Shown here in pieces: positions 1-8,226 of a stretch of DNA of 29,547 nucleotides (position 1 is its first letter; the number at the start of each line of letters is the position of its first letter). Source of the DNA: Aphodousia faecalis (GTDB taxonomy: Bacteria > Pseudomonadota > Gammaproteobacteria > Burkholderiales > Burkholderiaceae_F); NCBI GenBank assembly GCA_018712705.1, contig DVGM01000028.1, positions 1 through 29,547 of the forward strand, written 5' to 3'. The notes under the pieces were generated by a model. The model saw nothing but the letters and a program-made list of their open reading frames with translations. It had not been told where the DNA came from and ran no database searches. A program made the position numbers and the translations under genes.

Positions 1-140
1 ATAATTCTCAATTGCAAGTGTTTTTGAAGAATTTTCCTTATTTTCTAATGTCTCTGTTCGAGGACTTTTGAGAAAGGAAAACAAAGTGCGAAAAATTCGG
101 TAAGATACGAGTTCTTTTAATTTTTTTGGCCGGTAAAGCC

Positions 141-1187
141 ATGTCTGAACACGAATTATTACTATCTGATTTTGATTTCGATCTCCCTCAAGATCGCATT
201 GCTCAATTCCCTTTGAAAGATCGTTCTGCTAGCCGTCTTTTGCACGTTATGCCCGATCGTTTGGAAGATTGGCATTTCAGGGACATCGTTAATTTACTTC
301 GACCGGATGACTTGTTGGTGATGAATAACACCAAAGTCATTAAGGCCCGCTTGCTTGGGAAGAAAGAAACGGGTGGCGCCGTTGAGGTTCTTATCGAGAG
401 AATCACCGGAGAAAACACCGCTATCGCGATGGCCCGCGCAAGCAAAAGCCCCAAAGCCGGTACCTATTTGGTATTTGAAGCAGAAGGCAAAGAAGAACGA
501 GTTGAGGTAACGGGGCGAGAAGGTGAGTTTTTTGCGCTTCGTTTTGAGCACCCTGTTTTGGAGGTGTTGGACTTTTTTGGAAAAGTCCCTCTTCCTCCCT
601 ACATTGAGCACGCCGCCGATAAAAGCGATGAGCAGCGTTATCAAACGGTTTATGCGAAAACGCCTGGGGCTGTCGCCGCTCCTACTGCCGGTCTTCACTT
701 TACCGAAGAGGTTATCGAGGCGCTTAAGAAAAAAGGGATTCAAATTGTTTTTGTGACTCTGCATGTCGGGGCAGGAACCTTTCAACCCGTTCGCGTTGAA
801 AAGCTCTCAGAGCACGTAATGCACTCGGAGTGGTACACCATTAGCGAGGAGACAGCAAAAGCCGTCAATCAGGCTAAAAAGGAAGGCAGGCGGGTTGTTT
901 CGGTGGGAACAACCAGTTTAAGAGCACTTGAAAGCGCCGCGGTGCAAAAAGGTGTTCTTCAAGCCGGCGCTCGGGATACCCGACTTTTTATTAAGCCTGG
1001 GTATGAGTTCAAAATCATTGACGCGCTGATTACCAATTTCCATTTACCGAAATCAACTTTGTTGATGCTTGTTTCTGCATTGGCCGGTAAGGATCGAATT
1101 GACTCTGCATACCAATATGCAATCAAAGAACATTACCGATTCTTCAGTTACGGTGACGCAATGTTGTTGGAGAAGAAACCGGAGTAA
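141..1187 (+). CDS. queA: S-adenosylmethionine:tRNA ribosyltransferase-isomerase QueA
   Basis: QueA transfers and isomerises the ribosyl part of S-adenosylmethionine onto 7-aminomethyl-7-deazaguanine at tRNA position 34, giving epoxyqueuosine. It acts in the cytoplasm after Tgt. The 348-residue product has the family N-terminus (SDFDFDLPQDRIAQFP), the PGAVAAPTAGLHFT segment, the HVGAGTF motif and a C-terminal NFHLPKSTLLMLVSA stretch. Length fits the usual 340-356 residues. The frame stays open to a TTG at 126, but the ATG at 141 gives the canonical N-terminus, so I chose it; no good Shine-Dalgarno sequence is visible for either. tgt begins 3 bases after the stop, so the two are co-transcribed. 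The same window also carries queH, which supplies the last step. Very confident. Confidence 0.97.
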   Translation: MSEHELLLSDFDFDLPQDRIAQFPLKDRSASRLLHVMPDRLEDWHFRDIVNLLRPDDLLVMNNTKVIKARLLGKKETGGAVEVLIERITGENTAIAMARASKSPKAGTYLVFEAEGKEERVEVTGREGEFFALRFEHPVLEVLDFFGKVPLPPYIEHAADKSDEQRYQTVYAKTPGAVAAPTAGLHFTEEVIEALKKKGIQIVFVTLHVGAGTFQPVRVEKLSEHVMHSEWYTISEETAKAVNQAKKEGRRVVSVGTTSLRALESAAVQKGVLQAGARDTRLFIKPGYEFKIIDALITNFHLPKSTLLMLVSALAGKDRIDSAYQYAIKEHYRFFSYGDAMLLEKKPE

Positions 1188-1190
1188 ATC

Positions 1191-2324
1191 GTGAGTCTTG
1201 AATTTACATTAAAGAAAACCAGCGGAAAAGCACGACGTGGAGAAATGAAACTGAACCACGGAGTTGTGCAAACCCCGATTTTCATGCCAGTGGGAACATA
1301 CGGCACCGTAAAGGCCATGGCTCCCAATGAACTTGAGGAAATTGGTTCTCAAATTATTTTAGGCAATACTTTTCACCTCTGGCTTCGTCCGGGGTTGGAT
1401 GTCATCGAAAAGCATGGCGGTTTGCACCAGTTTATGGGTTGGGATAAACCCATTTTGACCGATTCGGGCGGCTTTCAGGTTTTCTCACTCAAAGGTCTTC
1501 GTAAGATCACCGAAGAAGGTGTGAAATTTGCTTCGCCGATTAATGGGGATAAATTGTTTCTCACCCCTGAGGTGTCCATGCAAATTCAGCGTGTGCTCAA
1601 TAGCGATATCGTGATGGTATTTGACGAATGCACGCCCTATAAGATCAATGACCGTCCGGCAACCGAAGAAGAAGCGGCTAAATCCATGCGTATGTCACTG
1701 CGTTGGGCCCGTCGCAGCAAAGACGAATTTGTTCGATTGGGTAACCCGAATGCTTTATTCGGCATTGTTCAGGGTGGCATGTATGAACACCTCCGTGAAG
1801 AGTCCTTAGAAGGGCTCAAGGAAATCGGCTTTCATGGTTATGCGGTCGGTGGTCTGTCGGTCGGGGAACCGAAGGAAGAGATGCACCGGATTATGGAAAA
1901 AATTGTCTGGCAGCTTCCCGAGGACAAACCTCGCTATTTAATGGGGGTAGGTACGCCCGAGGATTTGGTGGAAGGTGTAAGCCAAGGCATTGACATGTTT
2001 GACTGTGTAATGCCTACTCGAAACGCAAGAAACGGCTGGCTCTTTACACGCTACGGCGACATTAAGATCCGCAACAGCAAATACAAAGATGACCTGCGTC
2101 CGCTGGATCCGACGTGTGACTGCTACGCCTGCAAGCATTTCTCAAGAGCTTATCTGCATCATCTGCAGAAAGTAAACGAGATCTTAGGTGCCCGACTCAA
2201 CACCATTCACAATCTGCATTATTACCTGCACCTGATGCAAGAAATTCGGGATGCGCTTGATGCGGATCGTTTTGAGGAATGGAAAGCGGAATTTTACGAA
2301 AACCGTGCCCGTGGAGTGGACTAA
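1191..2324 (+). CDS. tgt: Queuine/preQ1 tRNA-guanine transglycosylase Tgt
   Basis: Tgt exchanges guanine-34 of GUN-anticodon tRNAs (Asp, Asn, His, Tyr) for preQ1. The 377-residue product matches the bacterial length (about 375). Visible motifs are LTDSGGFQVFS with the substrate-binding Asp near residue 91, GGLSVGEP, and the GIDMFDCVMPTRNARNG segment with the nucleophile Asp. The zinc site CDCYAC lies near residue 305, with a following His in the HNLHYYLH region. Translation starts at GTG 1191, with a GGAG-type ribosome site inside the end of queA, so coupling is likely. Gene order queA-tgt-yajC-secD-secF is the classic proteobacterial arrangement. A weak hairpin with a T-run follows the gene at 2386-2411. 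Confidence 0.97.
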   Translation: MSLEFTLKKTSGKARRGEMKLNHGVVQTPIFMPVGTYGTVKAMAPNELEEIGSQIILGNTFHLWLRPGLDVIEKHGGLHQFMGWDKPILTDSGGFQVFSLKGLRKITEEGVKFASPINGDKLFLTPEVSMQIQRVLNSDIVMVFDECTPYKINDRPATEEEAAKSMRMSLRWARRSKDEFVRLGNPNALFGIVQGGMYEHLREESLEGLKEIGFHGYAVGGLSVGEPKEEMHRIMEKIVWQLPEDKPRYLMGVGTPEDLVEGVSQGIDMFDCVMPTRNARNGWLFTRYGDIKIRNSKYKDDLRPLDPTCDCYACKHFSRAYLHHLQKVNEILGARLNTIHNLHYYLHLMQEIRDALDADRFEEWKAEFYENRARGVD

Positions 2325-2365
2325 AAAATCGGGGAAATAGGCAAAAAAATCAGTCAATTCCCCCG

Positions 2366-2371
2366 TATAAT
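2366..2371 (+). promoter_or_regulatory. Possible -10 box upstream of yajC
   Basis: A perfect TATAAT hexamer lies between tgt and yajC. No good -35 hexamer sits 16-18 bases upstream; that place holds an A-run. A transcript starting here would begin just before the hairpin at 2386-2404. It may give yajC-secDF expression independent of queA-tgt, but the support is only one hexamer. Confidence 0.3.
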
Positions 2372-2385
2372 TAGAGGACTATTTT

Positions 2386-2411
2386 GTCCGAGTGGATATC
2401 GGACGTTTTTT
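2386..2411 (+). terminator. Terminator-like hairpin between tgt and yajC
   Basis: The stem is GTCCGA (2386-2391) paired with TCGGAC (2399-2404), with a 7-base loop, followed by G and six T (2406-2411). It is short (6 bp) but has a proper T-tract. It ends only about 3 bases before the yajC ribosome site (GGAG), so it may act as a weak tgt terminator or as an attenuator in the yajC leader. Confidence 0.5.
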
Positions 2412-2423
2412 ATGGAGTAACTC

Positions 2424-2765
2424 ATGTTTTTTATTTCTGACGCATTCGCCCAAACCGCCGCTGGCGGAGATACAGCCGGTTTGATTACGAGCTTGTTGCC
2501 GATGATTTTGATCTTCGTCGCTTTCTGGTTTTTCTTGATTCGTCCGCAGCAAAAGCGCCAAAAGGAACATGCCAAGATGGTTGACGCTCTCACCAAGGGT
2601 GATGAAGTGTTAACTGCCGGCGGCATTGCCGGTCGTGTGGTTGAAGTCCGCGATGATTACATGGTTGTGCAAATCGCTACGGTTAAGGAAGAACCCGTCA
2701 CCTTAACGATGCAGCGCGTTGCTGTGCAAACCGTTTTGCCTAAGGGCACGATTAAGACCTTTTAA
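2424..2765 (+). CDS. yajC: Sec translocon accessory protein YajC
   Basis: YajC is a small inner-membrane protein that associates with the SecDF complex and SecYEG. The 113-residue product has a short periplasmic N-terminus, one hydrophobic segment at about residues 20-40 (LLPMILIFVAFWFFLIRP), then the conserved RPQQKRQKEH and the cytoplasmic KGDEVLTAGGIAGRV domain. Length is typical (about 110). A GGAG ribosome site sits 6 bases before the ATG. It is followed by a strong terminator, so secD probably has its own leader, or partial read-through controls the yajC:secD ratio. Confidence 0.96.
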   Translation: MFFISDAFAQTAAGGDTAGLITSLLPMILIFVAFWFFLIRPQQKRQKEHAKMVDALTKGDEVLTAGGIAGRVVEVRDDYMVVQIATVKEEPVTLTMQRVAVQTVLPKGTIKTF

Positions 2766-2772
2766 TTTTTAG

Positions 2773-2806
2773 AAAAACCCCAAGATCAGTTCATCTTGGG
2801 GTTTTC
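2773..2806 (+). terminator. Rho-independent terminator after yajC
   Basis: A perfect 9-bp stem CCCCAAGAT/ATCTTGGGG (2778-2786 and 2793-2801) with a 6-base loop is flanked by five A on the left and TTTT on the right. It starts 8 bases after the yajC stop. It splits yajC from secD, which in many proteobacteria are read together. Confidence 0.85.
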
Positions 2807-2809
2807 ATC

Positions 2810-2884
2810 GAACCGCCACAGAATCTTTGAATTGTGGTCGGTTCCGTAGCAGAGAGAGCGAGCCCAGCCTGTCGTTCTCTTTTT
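2810..2884 (+). promoter_or_regulatory. Two tandem hairpins in the secD leader, the second terminator-like
   Basis: Hairpin A runs from about 2810 to 2846. Its left arm, GAACCG followed by CCACA, pairs with TGTGGTCGGTTC apart from one unpaired base. Hairpin B pairs AGAGAGCGA (2853-2861) with TCGTTCTCT (2872-2880), 9 bp including one G-U, and runs straight into TTTT. Hairpin B ends about 13 bases before the secD ribosome site. The layout resembles a transcription attenuator or anti-terminator region. No leader peptide is visible. The regulatory role is inference. Confidence 0.4.
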
Positions 2885-2907
2885 CAGTTTATTCTGGGGA
2901 ATAAGAC

Positions 2908-4782
2908 GTGAACCGTTATCCATTGTGGAAATACATCGTCATTGTTGTCGCATTGGTCATCGGTCTGATTTACACGACGCCGAACTTCTTCGGTGAATCG
3001 CCTGCAGTTCAGATTTCAAGCCAAAAGGCAACGGTGAAGGTTGATGAACAAATATACGAGCGGGTTCAAAAAGCCTTATCCGGTGCAAACATCACGCCGG
3101 ACGGCATCTTCTTTGAACAAGGCGCTCAACAATCAACGATTCGAGTTCGCTTCGAGCCGACACAGGCAGAAATGCAGTTGCAGGCCAAAGAAGTGATTGA
3201 GCATGAACTCAATCCCGATCAAGCGGATCCCTCGTTTGTGGTTGCTTTAAATTTGGTGCCTAACACACCGCAGTGGCTCTTGAGCTTACATGCTCTGCCA
3301 ATGTATCTGGGTCTTGACTTGCGTGGCGGTGTTCACTTCCTGTTGGAAGTGGATATGGATGCTGCCATTGATAAGCGTGCAGATGCCGTTGCTAGCGACT
3401 TGCGCTCTCAATTCCGCGAAGAGCGTATTCGTCACGCCGGTATTACGCGCAACGGCACTTCGTTGGAAATCGCTTTCCGCAGTCAAGAAGAACGAGACAA
3501 AGCTCGTGACCTTTTACGCAATACGCACAACGATTTGTCCTTGGACGATCGTGATGACGGTCAGATGTACCGTTTAGTTGCAACCATGACGGATGCCTCT
3601 TTGCGGGAAGTCCGCGATTATGCGTTAAAGCAGAACATTTCCACTTTACATAATCGTATTAATGAATTGGGTGTGGCAGAACCTGTTATCGCTCAACAGG
3701 GAGCCAACCGTATCGTGGTTCAATTGCCTGGTGTGCAAGATACGGCCAAAGCTAAGGAAATTCTAGGTCGTACGGCGACCTTGGAAATTCGCATGGTGGA
3801 TGACTCTCCCGAAGCTTACGCGCAATTGGCTGCCGGGACCGTCCCGTTTGGCGATGAACGTTATCTTGATCGCGCCGGCGTGCCGATTTTGGTGAAGCGT
3901 CAAGTTGTTCTCACGGGTGATAACCTCAACGACGCTCAGCCTGGATTCGATCAACAAACGCAAGAACCGACGGTGAACTTGACTTTGGATAGCCGCGGTG
4001 CACGTATCTTCCAGGATGTAACGCGTGACAATGTTGGTAAACGCATGGCTATTATCCTTTTTGAAAAGGGTAAAGGCGAAGTGGTTACGGCACCGGTTAT
4101 TCGTCAAGAAATTGGCGGAGGACGCGTTCAGATTTCTGGTCGCATGACGGCAACGGAAGCAACGGATACGGCTTTGCTGCTTCGCGCCGGGTCGCTGGCA
4201 GCACCGATGGAAATCATTGAGGAACGATTGGTCGGTCCGAGCTTGGGTGCGGCTAACATTGAAGCCGGTTTCCGCTCAACGCTATATGGTTTTGCCGTTG
4301 TGTCAATCTTCATGATCCTGTACTACCAGGTTTTCGGCGCGGTGTCAGTATTTGCCTTGAGCTGCAACGTGATGCTTTTGGTGGCATTGCTCTCCATGCT
4401 TCAGGCAACTTTGACTTTGCCGGGTATTGCCGCTATCGCATTGACGCTCGGTATGGCTGTTGACGCCAACGTGCTGATTAACGAACGTGTTCGTGAAGAA
4501 TTGCGCGAAGGACGATCGCCTCAGCAGGCAATTAGCGAAGGCTTTGAAAGAGCTTTTGCAACCATTTTGGACTCAAACATCACAAGTTTGATTGCCGGTA
4601 TTGCCCTTTTGATTTTTGGCTCCGGTCCTGTGAGAGGGTTTGCCGTTGTGCACTGCTTAGGTATTTTGACCTCTATTTTCACTTCTGTGGTTGTAAGCCG
4701 TTCTGTCATTAATTTGATCTACGGTCGTCAGAAGAAGCTCAAGAAGCTGCATGTTGGTCAAATTTGGAAACCTGAGGACTAG
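2908..4782 (+). CDS. secD: Protein translocase subunit SecD
   Basis: SecD is an RND-family membrane protein that, with SecF, uses the proton gradient to pull secreted proteins out of SecYEG on the periplasmic side. The 624-residue product has an N-terminal membrane segment (residues 8-27) and the GLDLRGGVHFLLEVD signature at about 135-149. It also has the large periplasmic P1 region and a C-terminal five-helix bundle containing GMAVDANVLINERVREE. Length fits the 600-620 typical of the family. The start is GTG 2908 with GGGGAA about 6 bases upstream, giving the usual MNRYPLWKY N-terminus. secF follows 13 bases after the stop. Two hairpins precede the gene. Confidence 0.97.
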   Translation: MNRYPLWKYIVIVVALVIGLIYTTPNFFGESPAVQISSQKATVKVDEQIYERVQKALSGANITPDGIFFEQGAQQSTIRVRFEPTQAEMQLQAKEVIEHELNPDQADPSFVVALNLVPNTPQWLLSLHALPMYLGLDLRGGVHFLLEVDMDAAIDKRADAVASDLRSQFREERIRHAGITRNGTSLEIAFRSQEERDKARDLLRNTHNDLSLDDRDDGQMYRLVATMTDASLREVRDYALKQNISTLHNRINELGVAEPVIAQQGANRIVVQLPGVQDTAKAKEILGRTATLEIRMVDDSPEAYAQLAAGTVPFGDERYLDRAGVPILVKRQVVLTGDNLNDAQPGFDQQTQEPTVNLTLDSRGARIFQDVTRDNVGKRMAIILFEKGKGEVVTAPVIRQEIGGGRVQISGRMTATEATDTALLLRAGSLAAPMEIIEERLVGPSLGAANIEAGFRSTLYGFAVVSIFMILYYQVFGAVSVFALSCNVMLLVALLSMLQATLTLPGIAAIALTLGMAVDANVLINERVREELREGRSPQQAISEGFERAFATILDSNITSLIAGIALLIFGSGPVRGFAVVHCLGILTSIFTSVVVSRSVINLIYGRQKKLKKLHVGQIWKPED

Positions 4783-4795
4783 GAAGGAGTGAAGT

Positions 4796-5731
4796 ATGGA
4801 GTTTTTTAGAATTCGGCGCACGATTCACTTCATGCGCTTTGACAAGATCTTCAATACGATCTCGTTCATTTCGTTCTTGATCGCGGTTTTCTTGTTGTGT
4901 ACGCGCGGTTTGGCTTTCTCGATTGAATTCACCGGTGGTACCGTGATGGAGGTGACCTATCCTCAAGCGGCGCCCACGGAGCAAATTCGTGAGCAAATCA
5001 AAACCTCATTAGGTGTTGAAGCGGCCGTTCAAAATTTCGGAACGGCGCGTGACGTCATGATTCGCTTGCCAATTGTTGAAGGTGAAAGTTCCGGTGAACA
5101 AGCCAAAGAAGTGATGGCTGTTTTGAATACAACTGAGCCAGAAGCCAAGATGACTCGTGTTGAATTTGTCGGTCCTCAAGTCGGTGAAGAGCTGGCGACA
5201 GACGGTTTAACTGCTTTGATCTTGGTGGTTATCGGTATTGTCACTTATTTAGCTTTCCGTTTTGAATGGAAGTTCTCAGTTGCAGCCATTATCGCTAACT
5301 TGCACGACGTCATTTTGGTATTGGGTGTGTTCTCATTTTTCCAATGGGAATTCTCGCTGCCGGTGTTGGCGGCACTGTTAGCCGTGTTGGGCTACTCGGT
5401 GAACGAATCCGTGATTATTTTCGACCGTGTACGTGAGCACTTTAAGAAGATGCGCCGCATGAGTACGGTTGAGGTGATCGATTCGGCTATTACCGCGACG
5501 ATGTCTCGTACGGTGATTACCCACTCATCAACCTTGGCGATGACGTTGGCCATGTTCTTCTTCGGAGGTCCGGCTTTACACTACTTCGCCTTGGCTCTTA
5601 CGATCGGTATTTGTTTGGGTGTTTACTCCTCAGTGTTCGTGGCGGCAGCTATCGCCATGTACTTAGGTGTCAAGCGTGAGGACTTGGTCAAACCGGTCAA
5701 AAAAGATCAAGTTCAAGAGATGGTTCCCTAG
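4796..5731 (+). CDS. secF: Protein translocase subunit SecF
   Basis: SecF is the partner of SecD in the SecDF-YajC complex of the inner membrane. The 311-residue product has a first membrane segment at about residues 20-37, followed by FSIEFTGGTVMEV. Periplasmic domain P4 and a five-helix bundle follow, the bundle carrying GYSVNESVIIFDRVREH. Length is normal (300-320). A strong AGGAAGGAG ribosome site precedes ATG 4796. It lies 13 bases behind secD, so the two share a transcript. A bidirectional terminator follows. Confidence 0.97.
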   Translation: MEFFRIRRTIHFMRFDKIFNTISFISFLIAVFLLCTRGLAFSIEFTGGTVMEVTYPQAAPTEQIREQIKTSLGVEAAVQNFGTARDVMIRLPIVEGESSGEQAKEVMAVLNTTEPEAKMTRVEFVGPQVGEELATDGLTALILVVIGIVTYLAFRFEWKFSVAAIIANLHDVILVLGVFSFFQWEFSLPVLAALLAVLGYSVNESVIIFDRVREHFKKMRRMSTVEVIDSAITATMSRTVITHSSTLAMTLAMFFFGGPALHYFALALTIGICLGVYSSVFVAAAIAMYLGVKREDLVKPVKKDQVQEMVP

Positions 5732-5751
5732 TTTCAAACCGCTCTAATCCC

Positions 5752-5784
5752 ATTAAAAACGGCGCGTAATGCGCCGTTTTTAAT
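5752..5784. terminator. Bidirectional terminator between secF and the pheC-like gene
   Basis: A perfect 14-bp inverted repeat, ATTAAAAACGGCGC (5752-5765) with GCGCCGTTTTTAAT (5771-5784), has a 5-base loop. A-rich and T-rich ends on each side let it stop transcription from both secF (plus) and the converging gene (minus). Confidence 0.88.
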
Positions 5785-5802
5785 GCAGAGAAAAGGTCGG
5801 TG

Positions 5803-6588
5803 CTATACGCCGTACTTTTCATCTAAGGCTTTTAATTCACCCCGGAGATCCATCAAGTTCCACAGATAGTTCATCACACGTGTGTAGTCTGGATCGTCAG
5901 TCGGCATCCAAAAGCCCATGTAGTTCACTGGAGTAAGCGGTTTATCCAAGAACTGAGCGTGCAATTGCGGATATTTCTTAGCATAGAGCTTAGCTTCTGC
6001 GTTTTCGGTGATCATGAGGTCACCCTTGCCTTCGGCAATTAACTGCGGGATCTCGTAATTTTTTTCGTGCGTCAGGATCTTGGCTTTGGTTAAATTTTGC
6101 AAGACAAACTGTTCATTGGTGCCGCCCGGATTTTTAATAACCGTTACGTTCGGGTTATTGAGCTTTTCCAAAGAAGTCAGTTTGTTTTTATTTTTCTTAT
6201 TAATCAAAGCCACTTTGCCAAAGGGTGCGTAGGCGGGCAAGAAATCACCGGTCACTACGCGAGCTGGAGAGCGTGTAATACCGCCTACAGCCACGTCAAA
6301 CTTATTGGCGGCCATATCTTTGGCCAAATTCGACCAGCTGGAGTGCACAAATTCAACTTTCCAGCCGTACACATCGGCCATTTTTTGAACAAGTTCAATA
6401 TCGTGTCCGACAAACTTCCCGTCCTCTTTCATCGAAAACGGACGGTAATCACCGGGCGTGCCGACACGAAGGACTTTCTTTTCCATAATGTTGTTCAAAC
6501 GCTCGCCGGCATAAGAAGGAGAAACGGCGCCGAGAGCCAAAGCGCTCAAAAGGGACATAGTCAGGAGAGAACGGGAAAGATTTTTCAT
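5803..6588 (-). CDS. Periplasmic solute-binding-fold protein, PheC (cyclohexadienyl dehydratase)-like
   Basis: This 261-residue protein has a Sec signal peptide (hydrophobic residues 8-22, likely cut after SPSYA at 27) and a class-2 amino-acid-binding fold. It resembles Pseudomonas PheC, a periplasmic enzyme derived from an amino-acid-binding protein that converts prephenate to phenylpyruvate or arogenate to phenylalanine. Shared pieces are RVGTPGDYRPFS (41-52), SSWSNL (83-88), NPGGTNEQF (153-161) and LMITENAEAKL (191-201). Glu198 aligns with the glutamate I recall as catalytic in PheC (mature Glu173). No permease or ATPase gene is nearby, which favours an enzyme or an orphan binding protein. 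An AGGAAAA ribosome site precedes the ATG. Fold certain; dehydratase activity is inference. Confidence 0.7.
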   Translation of the reverse strand: MKNLSRSLLTMSLLSALALGAVSPSYAGERLNNIMEKKVLRVGTPGDYRPFSMKEDGKFVGHDIELVQKMADVYGWKVEFVHSSWSNLAKDMAANKFDVAVGGITRSPARVVTGDFLPAYAPFGKVALINKKNKNKLTSLEKLNNPNVTVIKNPGGTNEQFVLQNLTKAKILTHEKNYEIPQLIAEGKGDLMITENAEAKLYAKKYPQLHAQFLDKPLTPVNYMGFWMPTDDPDYTRVMNYLWNLMDLRGELKALDEKYGV

Positions 6589-6720
6589 AGTTTTCCTTTT
6601 TTTTGATGTTGGAATAGTTTTTATTTTATGAGCTGACTTTTCACAAATAGGCCTCTGTTTTTATATCTATAAGGGGCCAGGCTTAAGGGATTTCCCGTGT
6701 TGATAGGCACAAATCAGTAA

Positions 6721-6746
6721 TAAAAAAGGCTTGCTGCGGCAAGCCT
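6721..6746 (-). terminator. Terminator after the DUF2868/GTPase operon
   Basis: The stem is AGGCTTGC (6727-6734) paired with GCAAGCCT (6739-6746), a perfect 8 bp with a 4-base loop. On the minus strand it is followed by a run of T (plus-strand A-run 6722-6727). It lies about 20 bases after the GTPase stop codon. Confidence 0.85.
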
Positions 6747-6765
6747 GATTAAAAGAGAAAAACCA

Positions 6766-8217
6766 TTAAGGCGCTTTTTTATACAAATCGTAAAGCACTC
6801 CTCGGATGACTGTATCCGTGGTTTGCTTACTCAACGATTCAATCGCATCGGGATCGGTCAATGGAGTTGTGTCGTATTCTTTTGGCAGTTTTTTCATTTC
6901 AGAAATCACGACATCCTTCCAAAAAGCCGGTGCTTCACTTTCTTCCCAGTATCCGCGTCCTCGGCCAAAATGAGCAACGGCTAAGTAAAGCAAAACAGCT
7001 TCCAACAAAAAGTTTTGTAAAGCGATTTTGCTCCAAGATACTCGAGTTCCATGAACGCCCTTGACTTGGTTATAGGCTAAGGCGGCACCTGCACCGCCAA
7101 TGGCACCGATAACCGTACCGAGAAGCGTGCCAAGGCCCGCGCTTAATCCGCCTGTTCCGATATCGGCGGCCAAACCGGTTGCAGCTCCCGCACCGACGGC
7201 TCCGACAATAGCAGCCCCCTTAGGATTGGCCGCCGTGTTAATGGTCCAGTCTGTTTTCAGACGACGAAGGATTTCACGTTTAACGCCCGATCCTTCCAGT
7301 TGATGAGCATCAATTAGACGCTGAGTCAACGCACAAAGGCAATCGGCCGCTCGCGCTGCCAAAGCGTTTTTAGCATCTTCAATCGGCCCGCTTTGCAGTT
7401 TCACGACCCCTAAACGTCGACCCCAATCTTTAACTTGTTCGGTAAGCGAGTAGTTGGACAACTCCTCATGATCAACGGCGAGCTGAGTCATGTAATCGGC
7501 AATCGCTTCGATGGATGTTGAGTAAACGGCTCGTCTTTGTCTGCTCCAGGCCTCACGCAACGCTTCAAATGTCACTTTTTGTTCATCAGATAAGACCTCT
7601 GCGATGGCATCAAAAAGAGCAAATTCCTGAACCCAACAACGAGCAAAAGCATCCATTGGCAATACATTTTTTACGAGCGGATACTGTCCCATGTAATCCT
7701 GCCAACGCTTGAGTTCGGCCTCTTCAATATCTTGTTCGCGGGGCTTACCCATTTGGTTTAGCAACACGATGACCGGCTTGCCAATCCAAGAGAGAATTTG
7801 CATTTCAGCCGCGATGTAGGAACAAGCTTGCGGGGATTCGCTGGCGTTGACCAAATAAAGAACCACAATGCTCGTATCTCTGACATGTTTTAATGCCCGT
7901 TGATTGAGCCAAAGTGCTTTATTAGACATACGGTCCCAGACTTCGGACATGAACCAACCAATCGGATTGGCTCTGCCTTCTAACCGTTTGGCTAAACGGA
8001 CACTGTCGCCGAACCCCGGCGTATCCCACAAGACCAATTCCGAGCATCCGTCACTGGCTCTGATCAGAACGTAATCATCGTTGGTTTCGGTCACGTGTGG
8101 GCGATCGGCCACTTCGCCGATGTCTCTTCCCAGTAGAGTTCGCGCAAGAGTCGTTTTACCGATATTGGTGTGGGACACCAGGCTCAAATTGATACGCATG
8201 AGTTGTTGATCAGACAT
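6766..8217 (-). CDS. DUF3482-type GTPase of unknown role
   Basis: The N-terminal third is an Era/TrmE-like GTPase. It has a P-loop region SHTNIGKTT (15-23), a switch/G3 motif DTPGFGD (65-71) and a G4-like NQMG (154-157), where the usual form is NKxD. The first P-loop residue is Ser rather than Gly. The C-terminal part, about residues 335-390, is a glycine/alanine-rich hydrophobic stretch (GAVGAGAATGLAADIG, GTVIGAIGGAGAALAY) that looks like membrane-active glycine zippers. This is the DUF3482 architecture. It starts 9 bases after the DUF2868 membrane gene, so they form one operon and probably one complex. The function of the pair is not known to me. An AGGACTGA ribosome site precedes the ATG. 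Confidence 0.85.
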   Translation of the reverse strand: MSDQQLMRINLSLVSHTNIGKTTLARTLLGRDIGEVADRPHVTETNDDYVLIRASDGCSELVLWDTPGFGDSVRLAKRLEGRANPIGWFMSEVWDRMSNKALWLNQRALKHVRDTSIVVLYLVNASESPQACSYIAAEMQILSWIGKPVIVLLNQMGKPREQDIEEAELKRWQDYMGQYPLVKNVLPMDAFARCWVQEFALFDAIAEVLSDEQKVTFEALREAWSRQRRAVYSTSIEAIADYMTQLAVDHEELSNYSLTEQVKDWGRRLGVVKLQSGPIEDAKNALAARAADCLCALTQRLIDAHQLEGSGVKREILRRLKTDWTINTAANPKGAAIVGAVGAGAATGLAADIGTGGLSAGLGTLLGTVIGAIGGAGAALAYNQVKGVHGTRVSWSKIALQNFLLEAVLLYLAVAHFGRGRGYWEESEAPAFWKDVVISEMKKLPKEYDTTPLTDPDAIESLSKQTTDTVIRGVLYDLYKKAP

Positions 8218-8226
8218 AGTTCAGTC

